Numbered from the stretch's first letter, positions 7,637 to 18,024 are shown. The stretch is DNA of 40,417 bases from Magnetococcales bacterium (GCA_015234045.1 JADFWU010000027.1:1-40417); one strand, 5' to 3'. The notes: generated by a model not told the origin, from the letters alone. Program-made: numbers and translations.

Positions 7637-10600
7637 ATGCACCGATTAACCATGCGCCTCAAGCTGTTTCTGGCCCTGTTTTTGGTTACAGGTGCCTGTA
7701 TAATGGCTGTACTTTGGCTGGACTGGACAGCCTTTTCCAGTCTGCTTGGACCAGATCAGCTGCCTGCGGGCAGTACGATGATCCGACACATGAGTGCAAT
7801 TGCACTGTATGGTCTTTTGCTTGCGGGCTGCATTGCCTGGCCGCTTTCGATCTGGCTTGCCCGTCCGGTTAACAATCTTCTCAAAGCCATTCAACATCCT
7901 GCACAGGCACAAGATCCGCGCACCCTGGCCACCAATAGTAAAGATCCATTCAACAGGCTGTCTCATGAGGTGGTACGCCTGATGGAGATGGTGCATTTAT
8001 TGACCGGATCACGTTCGTTTTTCAATCAGGTTCTCGCCGCCCTACCCGACCCGGTAATGACAGCTTCAGTCAAACCGGACTCACTGACCGCAGGCGGCAC
8101 ACCCCAATGGCGGCTTTCATTGGCAACACCAGCAGCAATGCAGATATTGGGCTGTGAGAAGTCGGATTTTCTTGGACGCGCCCCTGAACGCTTTCTCGGC
8201 CCGATGGAAAATCAAGCCTTTCCTACTGCAACGGACTGGCAGGCGCTGTTGGAGCTTGGTGTCATCACCGACCGCACCACCACGCTACGCACTCTGAGCG
8301 GTGCGCCTATGCCAGCACGACTGTCGTTGTCGCTGGTACGCGATCAACATGACGCACCCTTCATGTTGATCTGCGCCTTCCGGCCAATCAATGCAAACCA
8401 GAATAATTCCGAATCCCAAACAGGCCTCTCAGCAGATCGCTTTCAGCATCTGGCAGAACAGGCACCCATGGGACTGTTTCAGACTGATATCCAAGGCCAA
8501 CTACAGTTTGCCAATCACCGCTGGTGCGTGCTGACCGCAACACCAAATGACACAACAATCACCGATGCCTGGTATGATTTCATCCATCCTGACGACCGGA
8601 TTATCGTTAAAGAAGATTGGTTACAAGCATGCAATAATGCAGAACCTTTTCAGACTGAATTCCGTCTCAATCGGGATCACGATGATACGCTTTGGGTGAT
8701 CTGCCGAATCGTGCCAATGCACGACCCTTCCGGCGAAGTAGTCGGCCATGCCGGCACATTCAAAGATATTACCGACCGCCGAATAATCGAAGAGGATCTG
8801 CGTCAAAGCCAACGCCGTTTATCACGCGCCCAACGCATCGCTCATCTGGGTTGCTGGCAGTGGGATATTGAAACAGATCACTTCAAGTGTAGTGATGAAA
8901 CATTGGAGATTTTACACATTCCCACTGAACAATTTAACAATCAGTGGGCTGCATTATTGAACAAACTGCCCGAGGAACAGGCCGCACAACTGATCGAACG
9001 CCGGGACCAACTGCGTTTTAGTACAGAAAATGAGCCAGACACCGGCTTGGTGATGGAGTTAACCCTGACTTCTGACACAGATCGGGCAGACACCACATTA
9101 ATGATCCTGGGTGAAGCGATACGCGCTTCAGATACCGACCGTGTTATTCGATTGGGCGGAACCATTCAGGACATTTCTGAACAACGACGCATGGAAGAGC
9201 AGTTGAAAATCGCCACCCGCGTTTTTGACCACGCCCTCACCGAAGCGGCAGACCAGTTACGTGTGACGCGCAATGTATTGAAAAATGCCCAAGAAGGCGT
9301 TTGCATCAGCAATGCCCAAGGGATTACCACATCGGTAAATCCAGCGTTTGTCCGTATCACTGGCTATGAAGCCAACCTGGTGATTGATAAAACCAATCCG
9401 CTTTTTCCTGCGGTCCAAGATCATGAAAACCAGTTTCTGCCAGAGGTAGCCAGCGCCCTTGACAAAGATCTCCACTGGAATGGCGAGGTGTGGAGCCGCC
9501 GCCATAGCGGTGAAGCCTATCCGGTCTATCTCAGCATCAATGCAATCCACAACAACCAGGATACACTCACCCATTACATCACCATTTTTCAGGATCTGAC
9601 CAGCCAAAAACGCCATGAAGCCGCACTGCATCAAAAAACCTATCATGATGCCCTGACAGACCTTCCCAATCGGGATCTGTTCAAAGATCGCCTTCAACAG
9701 GCACTACAACGCGCTGCCAGACATAACAACAAAGTCGCGTTACTCTTTTTTGATCTGGATCAGTTTCGCAAAATTAACGAAAGCCTCGGCCATCCAACCG
9801 GTGACATTGTATTGAAAAAACTGGCTACCCGGATCAAATCCGTACTGCCTAGCAATGCTATTTTATGCCGACTGGGCGGTGATGAGTTTGCCATCATTGT
9901 TGACTCTGTCGCATCAGTTCGAGATGTTCTGCCACTCACCCGATTATTGCAGACAACCTTTGCCCAACCCTGTGAGATTGGTGAAAACGAACTGCATATC
10001 ACCATCAGCACCGGTATCACCCTGGCACCGGATGATGGTACGGATGTGGAAGAGTTGATCCGCAATGCCGGACTGGCTGTCAGTCGCGCCAAAGAGGCTG
10101 GACGCAACAATTATCAGTTCTATACCAACACCATGGGACAAAAGGCCAGCAAACGCCTTACCCTGGAAAATGATATGCGTAAGGCACTGGAAACAAAATC
10201 CTTTGTACTGCATTATCAACCGAAACTGGATTTGAAGAATGGTCGTATCATCGGTATGGAAAGCTTGGTTCGATGGATCAAACACGATGATACCATGGTG
10301 TCACCGGTGGATTTTATTCCCGTGGCAGAAGAGACCGGCCTGATTTTACCGTTGAGTCAATGGATTCTCAAAGAAGCCTGCCAACGCACTCAACAGTGGG
10401 TCTCATCCGGACATCCTGATCTGCGTGTGGCCGTGAACATTTCGGCACACCAGTTTCAACAGAATGATTTTATCGATCAAGTCCGCCAAACATTGGATGA
10501 AACCGGCCTGTCACCACTCAATCTTGAACTTGAAATCACCGAAAGCCTGATGATGGAAGATATGGATCAGGCCATCATCACCTTGAGTGCCATCAATCAA

Positions 10601-10942
10601 ATGGGCATTCACATCTCAATTGATGATTTTGGCACAGGCTATTCATCATTGAACTACCTCAAACGCCTACCCATTCACACTTTGAAAATTGACCAATCCT
10701 TTGTGCGTGAACTGACACAGGATTCCAATGACGCGGCCATTGTCTCCGCCATTATTTCCCTGGCACACAATCTGAAACTAACCGTCATCGCCGAAGGGGT
10801 TGAGACCGATAATCAGCTCTGTTTCCTCGAAGAAAATAGCTGTGATGAGATTCAAGGCTATTATCTGAGCAAACCACTGTCTGAAAAGGCGTTTTCATTC
10901 CTACTGGAATCCGCAGACGCGCATCAGGACATTACTTGTTGA
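7637..10942 (+). CDS. Membrane PAS-GGDEF-EAL c-di-GMP turnover protein
   Basis: About 1101 residues. Two membrane segments (about 6-28 and 52-75) enclose a short periplasmic loop. After them come a PAS-like region (about 120-250), PAS/PAC (about 268-390), a third PAS (about 394-520), a fourth PAS (about 544-670), GGDEF and EAL. The cyclase motif R-L-G-G-D-E-F near residue 744 is intact; the inhibitory I-site position reads L-P-S-N instead of R-x-x-D. The EAL motif is E-S-L-V-R-W near residue 874, and the other metal and general-base motifs (V-N-I-S, E-I-T-E-S, D-D-F-G, A-E-G-V-E-T) are present. Both activities therefore look possible, and PAS signals would decide the net output. The frame opens at 7577, but the ATG at 7637 has TTAGGA 8 nt upstream and directly precedes the membrane segment. 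Confidence 0.9.
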   Translation: MHRLTMRLKLFLALFLVTGACIMAVLWLDWTAFSSLLGPDQLPAGSTMIRHMSAIALYGLLLAGCIAWPLSIWLARPVNNLLKAIQHPAQAQDPRTLATNSKDPFNRLSHEVVRLMEMVHLLTGSRSFFNQVLAALPDPVMTASVKPDSLTAGGTPQWRLSLATPAAMQILGCEKSDFLGRAPERFLGPMENQAFPTATDWQALLELGVITDRTTTLRTLSGAPMPARLSLSLVRDQHDAPFMLICAFRPINANQNNSESQTGLSADRFQHLAEQAPMGLFQTDIQGQLQFANHRWCVLTATPNDTTITDAWYDFIHPDDRIIVKEDWLQACNNAEPFQTEFRLNRDHDDTLWVICRIVPMHDPSGEVVGHAGTFKDITDRRIIEEDLRQSQRRLSRAQRIAHLGCWQWDIETDHFKCSDETLEILHIPTEQFNNQWAALLNKLPEEQAAQLIERRDQLRFSTENEPDTGLVMELTLTSDTDRADTTLMILGEAIRASDTDRVIRLGGTIQDISEQRRMEEQLKIATRVFDHALTEAADQLRVTRNVLKNAQEGVCISNAQGITTSVNPAFVRITGYEANLVIDKTNPLFPAVQDHENQFLPEVASALDKDLHWNGEVWSRRHSGEAYPVYLSINAIHNNQDTLTHYITIFQDLTSQKRHEAALHQKTYHDALTDLPNRDLFKDRLQQALQRAARHNNKVALLFFDLDQFRKINESLGHPTGDIVLKKLATRIKSVLPSNAILCRLGGDEFAIIVDSVASVRDVLPLTRLLQTTFAQPCEIGENELHITISTGITLAPDDGTDVEELIRNAGLAVSRAKEAGRNNYQFYTNTMGQKASKRLTLENDMRKALETKSFVLHYQPKLDLKNGRIIGMESLVRWIKHDDTMVSPVDFIPVAEETGLILPLSQWILKEACQRTQQWVSSGHPDLRVAVNISAHQFQQNDFIDQVRQTLDETGLSPLNLELEITESLMMEDMDQAIITLSAINQMGIHISIDDFGTGYSSLNYLKRLPIHTLKIDQSFVRELTQDSNDAAIVSAIISLAHNLKLTVIAEGVETDNQLCFLEENSCDEIQGYYLSKPLSEKAFSFLLESADAHQDITC

Positions 10943-11019
10943 ACAGAGTGCATTTTTTTGGTCTGTCTCAAATATTTTATTATCTGATCATATTCCACTG
11001 ATGATATCCTATTGCCGCT

Positions 11020-11033
11020 GGTCAACCATGACC
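11020..11033. promoter_or_regulatory. Inverted repeat GGTCA-ACCA-TGACC before the phosphate transporter
   Basis: A perfect 5-bp inverted repeat with a 4-nt spacer, 34 bp upstream of the symporter start. It may be an operator. It does not clearly match a tandem Pho box. Confidence 0.3.
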
Positions 11034-11067
11034 TTAGCGCAAATCAATTCATCAAAAGGATGCACTC

Positions 11068-12879
11068 ATGCACCTAACACCCTTCCAATTGTCAAAAACC
11101 TCTCTCCTGCGACTGACCATCCCAGTGGTTTTGTTAATTCCGGCCATACTGCATGCGGCATCTGCAACAGATCCACAAGCCATAGCATGGTCAATTGTGA
11201 TAATGAATCTGCTGGGTGGACTGGCGCTGTTTCTGTTTGGACTGGAGATGCTGGCCGACTCACTGAAACTGGTTGCAGGAGACCGGATGCGTACCATTCT
11301 GGGCTCGTTGACTACCAACCGATTTTCAGGCGCTCTGACCGGCGCTGGTGTGACGGCAGTGGTACAGTCCTCATCGGTGACCACGGTGTTGGTAGTCGGC
11401 TTTGTCAGTGCTGGACTGATGACCGCCGAGCAGTCGCTTGGCGTGATCATGGGTGCCAATATTGGCAGTACAGTCACATCCCAACTCATCGCGTTCAATA
11501 TTACTAAATACGCCATGTGGATGGTCACCATCGGTTTTACTATCTCTTTCATTGCCACACAGGATTGGTTGAAACAATCTGGCAAGATTATCATGGGGTT
11601 GGGCCTGATTTTCTTCGGAATGGGATTCATGAGTGCTGCCATGCAACCGCTACGCAGCTATCACCCTTTTATTGAACTGATGGCCGGGATGTCCAATCCG
11701 GTTTTGGGAATTGCAGTTGGTGCTCTGTTTACCGCACTGGTCCAGTCCTCTGCCGCCACCATGGGCATTGTCATTGTCATGGCCAGTCAAGGCATGGTCA
11801 CTCTGGAAGGCGGTATTGCCTTGGCGTTGGGGGCCAATATTGGTACCTGCGCCACTGCATTACTGGCATCTATCGGCAAACCGAGAAATGCAGTACGCGC
11901 TGCCATGTTTCACATTCTATTTAATATAATCGGGGTTTTGCTGTGGCTGCCCATCATCAATCAACTAGCGGCCCTGGCGATATGGATCTCACCGCTTAGC
12001 ACGGAGCTGGAAGGCATGGCACGCCTGGCCGCCGAAGTGCCGCGTCAGATCGCCAATGCCAACACCCTGTTTAATATCATCAATACTGCTATATTTATCT
12101 GGCTGACCGGTCCCTTTGCCAAACTTCTGCGCCGTATGATCCCAGATCGGGCACCGGTAGTGGATGCCAAACCCGCTTTCAAACCTCGACATCTTGATGA
12201 ACTGCTCCTTTCCAATCCCTCCATCGCTCTACAGATGGTGCGCATGGAAACGTTGGAACTGGGCAAACAGGTAATGGAAATGGTTAAGCTGGCACCACAG
12301 GCCGTCACTTCAGACCAAACCCCCGAACAAATGGCAATTGAACAGATGGACCAAGAGGTCGATGTACGCCACCGGGCCATACTGGGTTATCTTGGCAAGT
12401 TGGCGCGTCATCCTATGACCGCTGAACAGACTGTGCTGCACCTCAAATATGCTGAAACAATTGATAATCTCGAACAGTTGGCAGATGTGGTAGAAACTAA
12501 TCTGGTCTCATTGGGACGCCATCGTGCCAGGGCCAAGCTGACTTTGAGCCCGGCTTTCCAACAACTGTTTACCCCTTTGCATCAAGCAGCACTGCATAAC
12601 CTGCAATCCGTGCTCAACACCCTGGACACATCCGATCCCAATTTGGCTATTGCGGCGATGGAGAGCAAGAAACAGGTGAGTTCCATCATAAAATCAAGCG
12701 ACTTAAAAGCCCTCAGAGCACATGCAGCAGACAATCCAGACGGACTGGAAATCTACGCCATTGAAAAGGACGTGTTGGAAAAAACCAAGCGCTTGCATTA
12801 CTTTATCCGCCGTATTGCTGTGAATCAGATTGGCAAAAAGAAAAAAATGGACGGTGCTACGAAACTTTCAACAGTCTGA
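11068..12879 (+). CDS. Na+/phosphate symporter family protein with PhoU-like C-terminus
   Basis: A 603-residue inner-membrane protein of the PNaS (NptA/YjbB) family. The inverted duplicated core carries the substrate motifs Q-S-S-S-V-T-T and Q-S-S-A-A-T-M. Each is followed by G-A-N-I-G (G-A-N-I-G-S-T-V and G-A-N-I-G-T-C-A). After about residue 380 the protein turns into soluble helices resembling PhoU, usual for the long forms and probably regulatory. An N-terminal hydrophobic segment ending in A-x-A precedes the core. AAAGGA lies about 8 nt before the ATG. Phosphate as substrate is a family inference; related proteins also export phosphate. It stands alone between the c-di-GMP gene and htpX. 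Confidence 0.85.
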   Translation: MHLTPFQLSKTSLLRLTIPVVLLIPAILHAASATDPQAIAWSIVIMNLLGGLALFLFGLEMLADSLKLVAGDRMRTILGSLTTNRFSGALTGAGVTAVVQSSSVTTVLVVGFVSAGLMTAEQSLGVIMGANIGSTVTSQLIAFNITKYAMWMVTIGFTISFIATQDWLKQSGKIIMGLGLIFFGMGFMSAAMQPLRSYHPFIELMAGMSNPVLGIAVGALFTALVQSSAATMGIVIVMASQGMVTLEGGIALALGANIGTCATALLASIGKPRNAVRAAMFHILFNIIGVLLWLPIINQLAALAIWISPLSTELEGMARLAAEVPRQIANANTLFNIINTAIFIWLTGPFAKLLRRMIPDRAPVVDAKPAFKPRHLDELLLSNPSIALQMVRMETLELGKQVMEMVKLAPQAVTSDQTPEQMAIEQMDQEVDVRHRAILGYLGKLARHPMTAEQTVLHLKYAETIDNLEQLADVVETNLVSLGRHRARAKLTLSPAFQQLFTPLHQAALHNLQSVLNTLDTSDPNLAIAAMESKKQVSSIIKSSDLKALRAHAADNPDGLEIYAIEKDVLEKTKRLHYFIRRIAVNQIGKKKKMDGATKLSTV

Positions 12880-12966
12880 CGACTCTCAGAATCATCATTC
12901 AACTGACCATACAGTTGTCAGGTTGAGCCCAAAATTTACGTACTTTTTTGTTGAAGGATCACGACA

Positions 12967-13848
12967 ATGAAGCGCATCACGCTGTTTATAATGACAAATC
13001 TTGCCATATTACTATTACTTGGCATAGTTTTGAACATGGTCTCATCCTATTTAGGCCTGAGCCATAATAGTATTGGTGGCATATTAATTCTTGCCGCTAT
13101 TTTTGGCATGGGTGGTTCTCTGATCTCCCTGGCACTCTCAAAAACCATGGCCAAATGGAGCACCGGAGCGCAGATCATCGAACAGCCCCGCAACTCTGTT
13201 GAACGCTGGTTGATGAAAATAGTGCAGCATCAAGCACAACAGGCCGGTATCGGCATGCCAGAAGTAGCAATTTACAATTCACCAGACATGAATGCCTTTG
13301 CCACTGGCATGAATCGCAACAATGCCCTGGTGGCAGTCAGTACCGGCCTATTGGAACAGATGAATGACGCGGAAATAGAAGCCGTTCTGGCCCATGAAGT
13401 GAGTCATATCGCCAACGGAGATATGGTTACTCTAGCCCTGATTCAAGGCGTTATCAACACCTTTGTCATGGTGATGGCACGTTTAATTGGTGGAGTGATC
13501 GACAATGCGCTATTCCGCAACAATGACGAGGAAGAATCGAACAATAGTGGTTTTTCCTACATGATTGTCGTTTTTGTGCTGGAGATGATTTTCGGGTTAC
13601 TGGCCAGCATCATCGTCATGTGGTTTTCGCGTCACCGCGAATTTCATGCTGACCGTGGTGGTGCCCAATTGGCTGGACGAAACAAAATGATTGCTGCTTT
13701 ACAACGACTGCAAAGAGAGCGCAACGAGACCCAATTACCACAGGAAATGTCGGCTTTTGGAGTGTCTGGTGGCAAGGCCTTGTCAAATCTGTTCATGACC
13801 CATCCACCCCTGGAAACACGCATCAAAGCCTTGCAGTCCCAGAAATAA
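12967..13848 (+). CDS. htpX: Membrane zinc metalloprotease HtpX
   Basis: The 293-residue length equals that of E. coli HtpX, and the N-terminus [12 protein letters not shown] aligns with it. The zinc motif H-E-V-S-H sits near residue 140, and the downstream metal ligand Glu lies in R-H-R-E-F-H-A-D. Two N-terminal and two central membrane segments are visible. HtpX is an inner-membrane quality-control protease that degrades misfolded membrane proteins together with FtsH. GAAGGA lies 8 nt before the ATG. The gap of 87 bp to the symporter contains a CAACTG/CAGTTG hairpin (12900-12917). Confidence 0.95.
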   Translation: MKRITLFIMTNLAILLLLGIVLNMVSSYLGLSHNSIGGILILAAIFGMGGSLISLALSKTMAKWSTGAQIIEQPRNSVERWLMKIVQHQAQQAGIGMPEVAIYNSPDMNAFATGMNRNNALVAVSTGLLEQMNDAEIEAVLAHEVSHIANGDMVTLALIQGVINTFVMVMARLIGGVIDNALFRNNDEEESNNSGFSYMIVVFVLEMIFGLLASIIVMWFSRHREFHADRGGAQLAGRNKMIAALQRLQRERNETQLPQEMSAFGVSGGKALSNLFMTHPPLETRIKALQSQK

Positions 13849-13874
13849 GCCTATCCCATATCCCAGTCGCGAAG

Positions 13875-13908
13875 GAGAGGGGTACAAGTGCATTGCACAC
13901 CCCCTCTC
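13875..13908. terminator. Strong hairpin between convergent genes
   Basis: GAGAGGGG (13875-13882) pairs with CCCCTCTC (13901-13908), with an inner GTGCA-T-TGCAC stem. It lies 26 bp after htpX and 46 bp after the end of the convergent hybrid kinase. There is no T-run on either side, so it is either a bidirectional pause/attenuation structure or an mRNA 3'-end stabiliser. Confidence 0.55.
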
Positions 13909-13954
13909 TCAAACACAGAAAACAAATCAAGAAACCGGCAAATGAGATGATTAC

Positions 13955-16849
13955 TCAACTTGGCAGTTCATCCGCCATCGAACCGAACCACCGTTCGATG
14001 GCATCCATAAGTTCTCGTTTCCTGATGGGTTTGCTCAGATAATCGTCACAACCCGCTGCCAAACACTCTTCCCGATGCCCTTCCAGCGCATGGGCAGTAA
14101 GCGAAACAATACGCATTGGCACACGGCCCGCAGCAGCTTCCCATTCTCGAATAGTGCTGGTGGCTTTGTAACCATCCATCACTGGCATCTGTATATCCAT
14201 CAAAACCAGGTCGTAGCTGTTCTGCTTCGCCATGGCCACAGCCTCTTCACCATTGGTGGCCGTATCCACATGATGAGGCGTTTTACGCAGATAGGTTAGG
14301 ATCAGAATACGATTATCTTCTGAGTCATCTACGAGTAAAATACGTAATGGATGCGCCCGTACTGACCCAGACACATCTAAATTGACGGTTGGCACATCAA
14401 CCATTGGCTTGGTTGCTTCCTGAAACCGGACAGTGAATTCAAAAACACTGCCTATCCCAGGCTCACTTTCGACTCGGATATCTCCGCCCATCATCTCCAC
14501 CAGACGTTTGCAAATCGACAATCCCAAGCCTGTACCACCATATTGGCGGGTGATACTGGAATCAGCCTGGGTGAACGCCTCAAAGATGGCATCAATCCGC
14601 TCAGGAACAATGCCCACTCCAGTGTCTGAGATTGTGAAACGCACCACATTTTGACCAAGATTTTCCAGTCCCAATGTGATTTTTCCAGCCTTGGTAAATT
14701 TGATAGAATTACCAATAAGATTCACCAAAACCTGCCGCAGCCGTGCCCGATCACCGGTGACCCAAACCGGCACGCCCTCAGCTATATTCAACGTAAGCAA
14801 AATCCCTTTTCCCTTGGCGCTTACGTACAACATGTCGGTAATGTCGATCGTCTGCTCATGGAGATCAAAAGCACCATTATGAAGCTCGAAATGTCCCGCT
14901 TCAATTTTGGAAACATCAAGAATATCGTTAATCAACTCAAGCAGGTTGGTGGCGGCTTTTTGGAGTAGATTCAGGTACTCTTTCTGGTCGTCTTGAAGTG
15001 CGGTATTCAGCAACACGTCACTCATTCCTATCACCACATTCATGGGGGTACGAATTTCATGACTCATGGTAGCCAAAAAATCGCTCTTGGCGCGGCTGGC
15101 CTGCTCTGCCACCCTTTTAGCTTCCTTCAGGGCTTGCTCGCTCTTCTTTCGTTCGGTGATATCTTCGTTAGCACCTCGTCGTCCCAGGTATTCCCCATTT
15201 ACCCCAATGACTGAATAACAGGTGTGACTGATCCAGCGCACTTCTCCTTCTCGAGTAATAATCCGCAACGCCATTGGCGTAAGATGTGGCGAATGATTCT
15301 CCTTTTCCAGGTGATCATCCCAGAGCAGCTTGTCCTCTGGATGGATGATCTTTTCCAAAAGATGAGCGTCCTGTTGGAACATCTCTGGAGCATAACCGCT
15401 GACCTCCTCGCAGTGAGGAGACATGTAATGGATGGTGTCATTATCCGAAGAACGCCAGTAAACCCACTCCGTCGAAGCTTCGGTAACCGTCTGGAATAAC
15501 TCCTTGGCACTGAGCAATTCATCGGCAAACCGTCCGGCCAGGATAACCTTGGACGCAGACAACCCCATACTGAGAAACATGGAGTCCTGATCTTCATCAA
15601 GGGGATGACGGGCAAATAGCGCCAGCACGCCGACACACCCACCATCCTGGTCTTGCAATCTGTAGCCTGCGAATGAGACAAGTCCCAGCTTACGTGCCCA
15701 ATCGTGGTTACTCACTTGAGGATCATGTGTCATATCATTGGTCAGGAAGTTACTATCAGTACCGCTGGCAATACGACCGATTTTCATAACACCCATGGGT
15801 ACACGCGCATGACTGCCATCAATGTTGGTGTAGCAACCCGCACTTGTTATCAGGTGCAAACAGTGGGAGTGATCTTTACAGGCAGAAGAACCAGCGCTGG
15901 CGTGAACACACCCCCGATCACACATATCCCCAGGTCGGAGCAACCAAATACGGCAGAGTCCCAGCTCGAACATCTCCACCGCAGAGCGGGTTATGAGCGT
16001 CAGTTTACTGATGGTATCACCGGGTGCAATCAGCAAATCCTGAAGCCGGTTGATGCCTTTAATCCAATGCGTAATGCGTAACTGTCGTTGCTCTTTCTCG
16101 CTGAGACGATCTAAAAGGGCATTGAATGCATCAACAACCGCACCCAACTCATCATTGGCGGTTTTCCGGGGACGGTAGGTGCGGTCCCCTTCCTTTATCA
16201 AATTGATGCCCTTTTCCAGTTTTGACAGGGGACGCTGCATACGGGTATAGAAGAACCACCACAACCCACCCCCATACAAAACCACGCATAAGAATAGTCC
16301 ACCAAAGCGAAAAAACAGCCCGTGCCGAGTCGTGCCCAACACCCGTCTCACATCCTGCTGAATGACGCTCTCCAACTCATCAAGCACTGACTGAACTTCA
16401 GCGACACGAATGGTAATTTGAGACATTTGCAGAAGATAAATCGGGTCATCATCCAGATGCTCACCCGCTTGTTCTATGCGGCGCATAGTCGCCATACTGG
16501 TATCGAAAAGCATGGCAATATCGACGAGACCATGTTCAATGGCGGCAACTTGCACCGTGTACTTGGCTAACTTTTTCCGATGCTCAATCAACTTCTGTTG
16601 CAGCGCCTCATTCAGCTGACGCCACTGTTGTTCAGAGCGGATTTCATGGTGTAAGGTCACCTCGTTGGTCAGCAGAGCCAAGCGAAAGCCACCGCTGGTA
16701 ATGGCGTGGGAAATGCGCTGAATTTCCAAGGTGGAAGCCACCAGAAAGTAGCTATCCATGAACGCTAGAATGCCTAAAGCGAACAGAACGATCCCACCGA
16801 TTCCGGCAGAAAGAAATGCCTCGCGTAGACGAATTCGCGTTCGACTCAT
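13955..16849 (-). CDS. Hybrid sensor histidine kinase (HAMP-GAF-PAS-HisKA-HATPase-REC)
   Basis: 964 residues. Two membrane segments flank a periplasmic helical domain of about 140 residues, followed by HAMP (about 200-265). A GAF domain (about 283-430) contains a cysteine-rich insert with C-D-R-G-C-V-H-A and H-C-L-H-L. Next come PAS (about 456-580), HisKA with S-H-E-I-R-T-P near residue 596, HATPase with D-T-G-V-G-I and G-G-T-G-L-G-L, and a C-terminal receiver with phospho-Asp in L-M-D-I-Q-M-P near residue 887. It should autophosphorylate and pass phosphate to its own receiver; no Hpt domain or output regulator lies nearby. AAGGAG is 10 nt before the ATG at 16849, which decides this start over an upstream TTG at 16885. 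It is the third gene of a sensory block with a binding protein and an adenylate cyclase. Confidence 0.9.
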   Translation of the reverse strand: MSRTRIRLREAFLSAGIGGIVLFALGILAFMDSYFLVASTLEIQRISHAITSGGFRLALLTNEVTLHHEIRSEQQWRQLNEALQQKLIEHRKKLAKYTVQVAAIEHGLVDIAMLFDTSMATMRRIEQAGEHLDDDPIYLLQMSQITIRVAEVQSVLDELESVIQQDVRRVLGTTRHGLFFRFGGLFLCVVLYGGGLWWFFYTRMQRPLSKLEKGINLIKEGDRTYRPRKTANDELGAVVDAFNALLDRLSEKEQRQLRITHWIKGINRLQDLLIAPGDTISKLTLITRSAVEMFELGLCRIWLLRPGDMCDRGCVHASAGSSACKDHSHCLHLITSAGCYTNIDGSHARVPMGVMKIGRIASGTDSNFLTNDMTHDPQVSNHDWARKLGLVSFAGYRLQDQDGGCVGVLALFARHPLDEDQDSMFLSMGLSASKVILAGRFADELLSAKELFQTVTEASTEWVYWRSSDNDTIHYMSPHCEEVSGYAPEMFQQDAHLLEKIIHPEDKLLWDDHLEKENHSPHLTPMALRIITREGEVRWISHTCYSVIGVNGEYLGRRGANEDITERKKSEQALKEAKRVAEQASRAKSDFLATMSHEIRTPMNVVIGMSDVLLNTALQDDQKEYLNLLQKAATNLLELINDILDVSKIEAGHFELHNGAFDLHEQTIDITDMLYVSAKGKGILLTLNIAEGVPVWVTGDRARLRQVLVNLIGNSIKFTKAGKITLGLENLGQNVVRFTISDTGVGIVPERIDAIFEAFTQADSSITRQYGGTGLGLSICKRLVEMMGGDIRVESEPGIGSVFEFTVRFQEATKPMVDVPTVNLDVSGSVRAHPLRILLVDDSEDNRILILTYLRKTPHHVDTATNGEEAVAMAKQNSYDLVLMDIQMPVMDGYKATSTIREWEAAAGRVPMRIVSLTAHALEGHREECLAAGCDDYLSKPIRKRELMDAIERWFGSMADELPS

Positions 16850-16997
16850 GACACCATCACTCCTTAGGGTCACGAAAAAAATCAATTATCCTGTTCGCTG
16901 TTCTATTGGCCCGTCCACTGCGTTCCAGAAAGGGTCACGCTCAACAAGCACGCACCTCTGTCTGTGCCTTGCGAACGAACCAACATCCTGCGCGACC

Positions 16998-17015
16998 GGA
17001 ACGATTCATTGTTCC
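16998..17015 (-). terminator. Hairpin just after the binding-protein gene
   Basis: GGAAC-N8-GTTCC follows the stop codon at 17023 by 7 nt on the minus strand. The stem is short and lacks a T-run, so it is at best a weak terminator or processing structure. The rest of the 173-bp gap shows only the AAGGAG site of the kinase gene. Confidence 0.3.
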
Positions 17016-17022
17016 ATGTCCC

Positions 17023-18024
17023 TTAACGCAGAACAGTTACATCCTGAGGCGCGACTTGTAATAAGGGTTTGAAGTCAATCAGATCCAGAAAGTTCTCTAC
17101 CCGCTTCCCCTGAACATGGCCCAACTCTTCCAGCCAGCGCGTTTCAGCCTCCATGGCTGTCAACAACATCTGAGGAAGAGAAACCTTGAACCGATATTCT
17201 GCAAGGGTTTTTTCCAATACTTCTGGACGAATATCAAATTTCTTTGCCATATATGCCTGTGCCGCTTCAGGATGATCTATGATCCATTTTTCTGCCTGTT
17301 TCATGGCCAACATAACCCGTTGAGCAATCACGGGGTGTGCCGACAACCACTCCTGACGGCATAGCAGCAGATAGTAGTAGTCCTGGCCAGGTTGACCATC
17401 AAAAGCGACCACCCGATCTCCCAGCCGTTGTTGAATATGCTGAACAAACGGCGGCCAGACAAGGATACCATCCACCACCCCCTCAGCCAGAGCATCAGCC
17501 ATTTTCTGAGGAGGAAGATTGACCCACGTAATGTCATCGCGGACCATACCGTTTAACGTCAATAAACGCGCCAGAAAAAACTCGCCGTTGGTGCCCAACC
17601 GCACACCGACCCGTTTACCCTTAAAATCGCCGACACTGGTAATGCCCTGCTCCCGCAATCCAAGCAGCTGGATTTGGTGTACAAAGGCAGTCGTACCAAG
17701 AATCCTCAACGTATCGTGGACAAAAGATTTTCGTACAGCGAGAAATTCAGCGGATGCAGAAAGGTCCACCTCGCCCGACAACATGCCTTCGGTGGTTGTT
17801 TTACCGCTAGAGTACTGTTTGACAGTGGCATCCAGACCCGCTTTCGTAAAAAAGCCCTGGTCCTGGGCAATCCAGACAAGAACCGGTGAGAGCGTCAGAG
17901 AAGCCCCGATACTGACTGAACCAACCTTATCAAGCGGTCTGTCCTGTCCCCAACGGGTCCATACATAACCGCCACCCATAATGATGAAAACCACGATCAA
18001 AAAAACAAACGAACGATTTCTCAT
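17023..18024 (-). CDS. NMT1/THI5-like (SsuA/TauA-type) periplasmic substrate-binding protein, orphan
   Basis: A 333-residue protein with an N-terminal hydrophobic anchor or uncleaved signal (about 5-22, no lipobox Cys). It then shows the family pattern: an early strand with S-L-T-L-S-P-V-L-V-W-I-A, G-F-F-T-K-A-G-L-D-A-T, the ligand-region S-G-K-T-T-T-E-G-M-L-S-G-E-V-D-L, and G-K-R-V-G-V-R-L-G-T. Members bind thiamine precursors, sulfonates, nitrate or similar small anions or amines. No ABC permease or ATPase gene adjoins it; the next gene downstream is the hybrid kinase, so it may present a ligand to that sensor. AGAGG lies 8 nt before the ATG. Confidence 0.8.
   Translation of the reverse strand: MRNRSFVFLIVVFIIMGGGYVWTRWGQDRPLDKVGSVSIGASLTLSPVLVWIAQDQGFFTKAGLDATVKQYSSGKTTTEGMLSGEVDLSASAEFLAVRKSFVHDTLRILGTTAFVHQIQLLGLREQGITSVGDFKGKRVGVRLGTNGEFFLARLLTLNGMVRDDITWVNLPPQKMADALAEGVVDGILVWPPFVQHIQQRLGDRVVAFDGQPGQDYYYLLLCRQEWLSAHPVIAQRVMLAMKQAEKWIIDHPEAAQAYMAKKFDIRPEVLEKTLAEYRFKVSLPQMLLTAMEAETRWLEELGHVQGKRVENFLDLIDFKPLLQVAPQDVTVLR

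Noticed and set aside
11001-11507. A 168-codon frame overlapping the start of the phosphate symporter.
   Set aside because: It lies in another frame of a clearly conserved membrane protein and resembles no family.
16850-16885. Upstream TTG start of the hybrid kinase.
   Set aside because: AAGGAG is correctly spaced only for the ATG at 16849.
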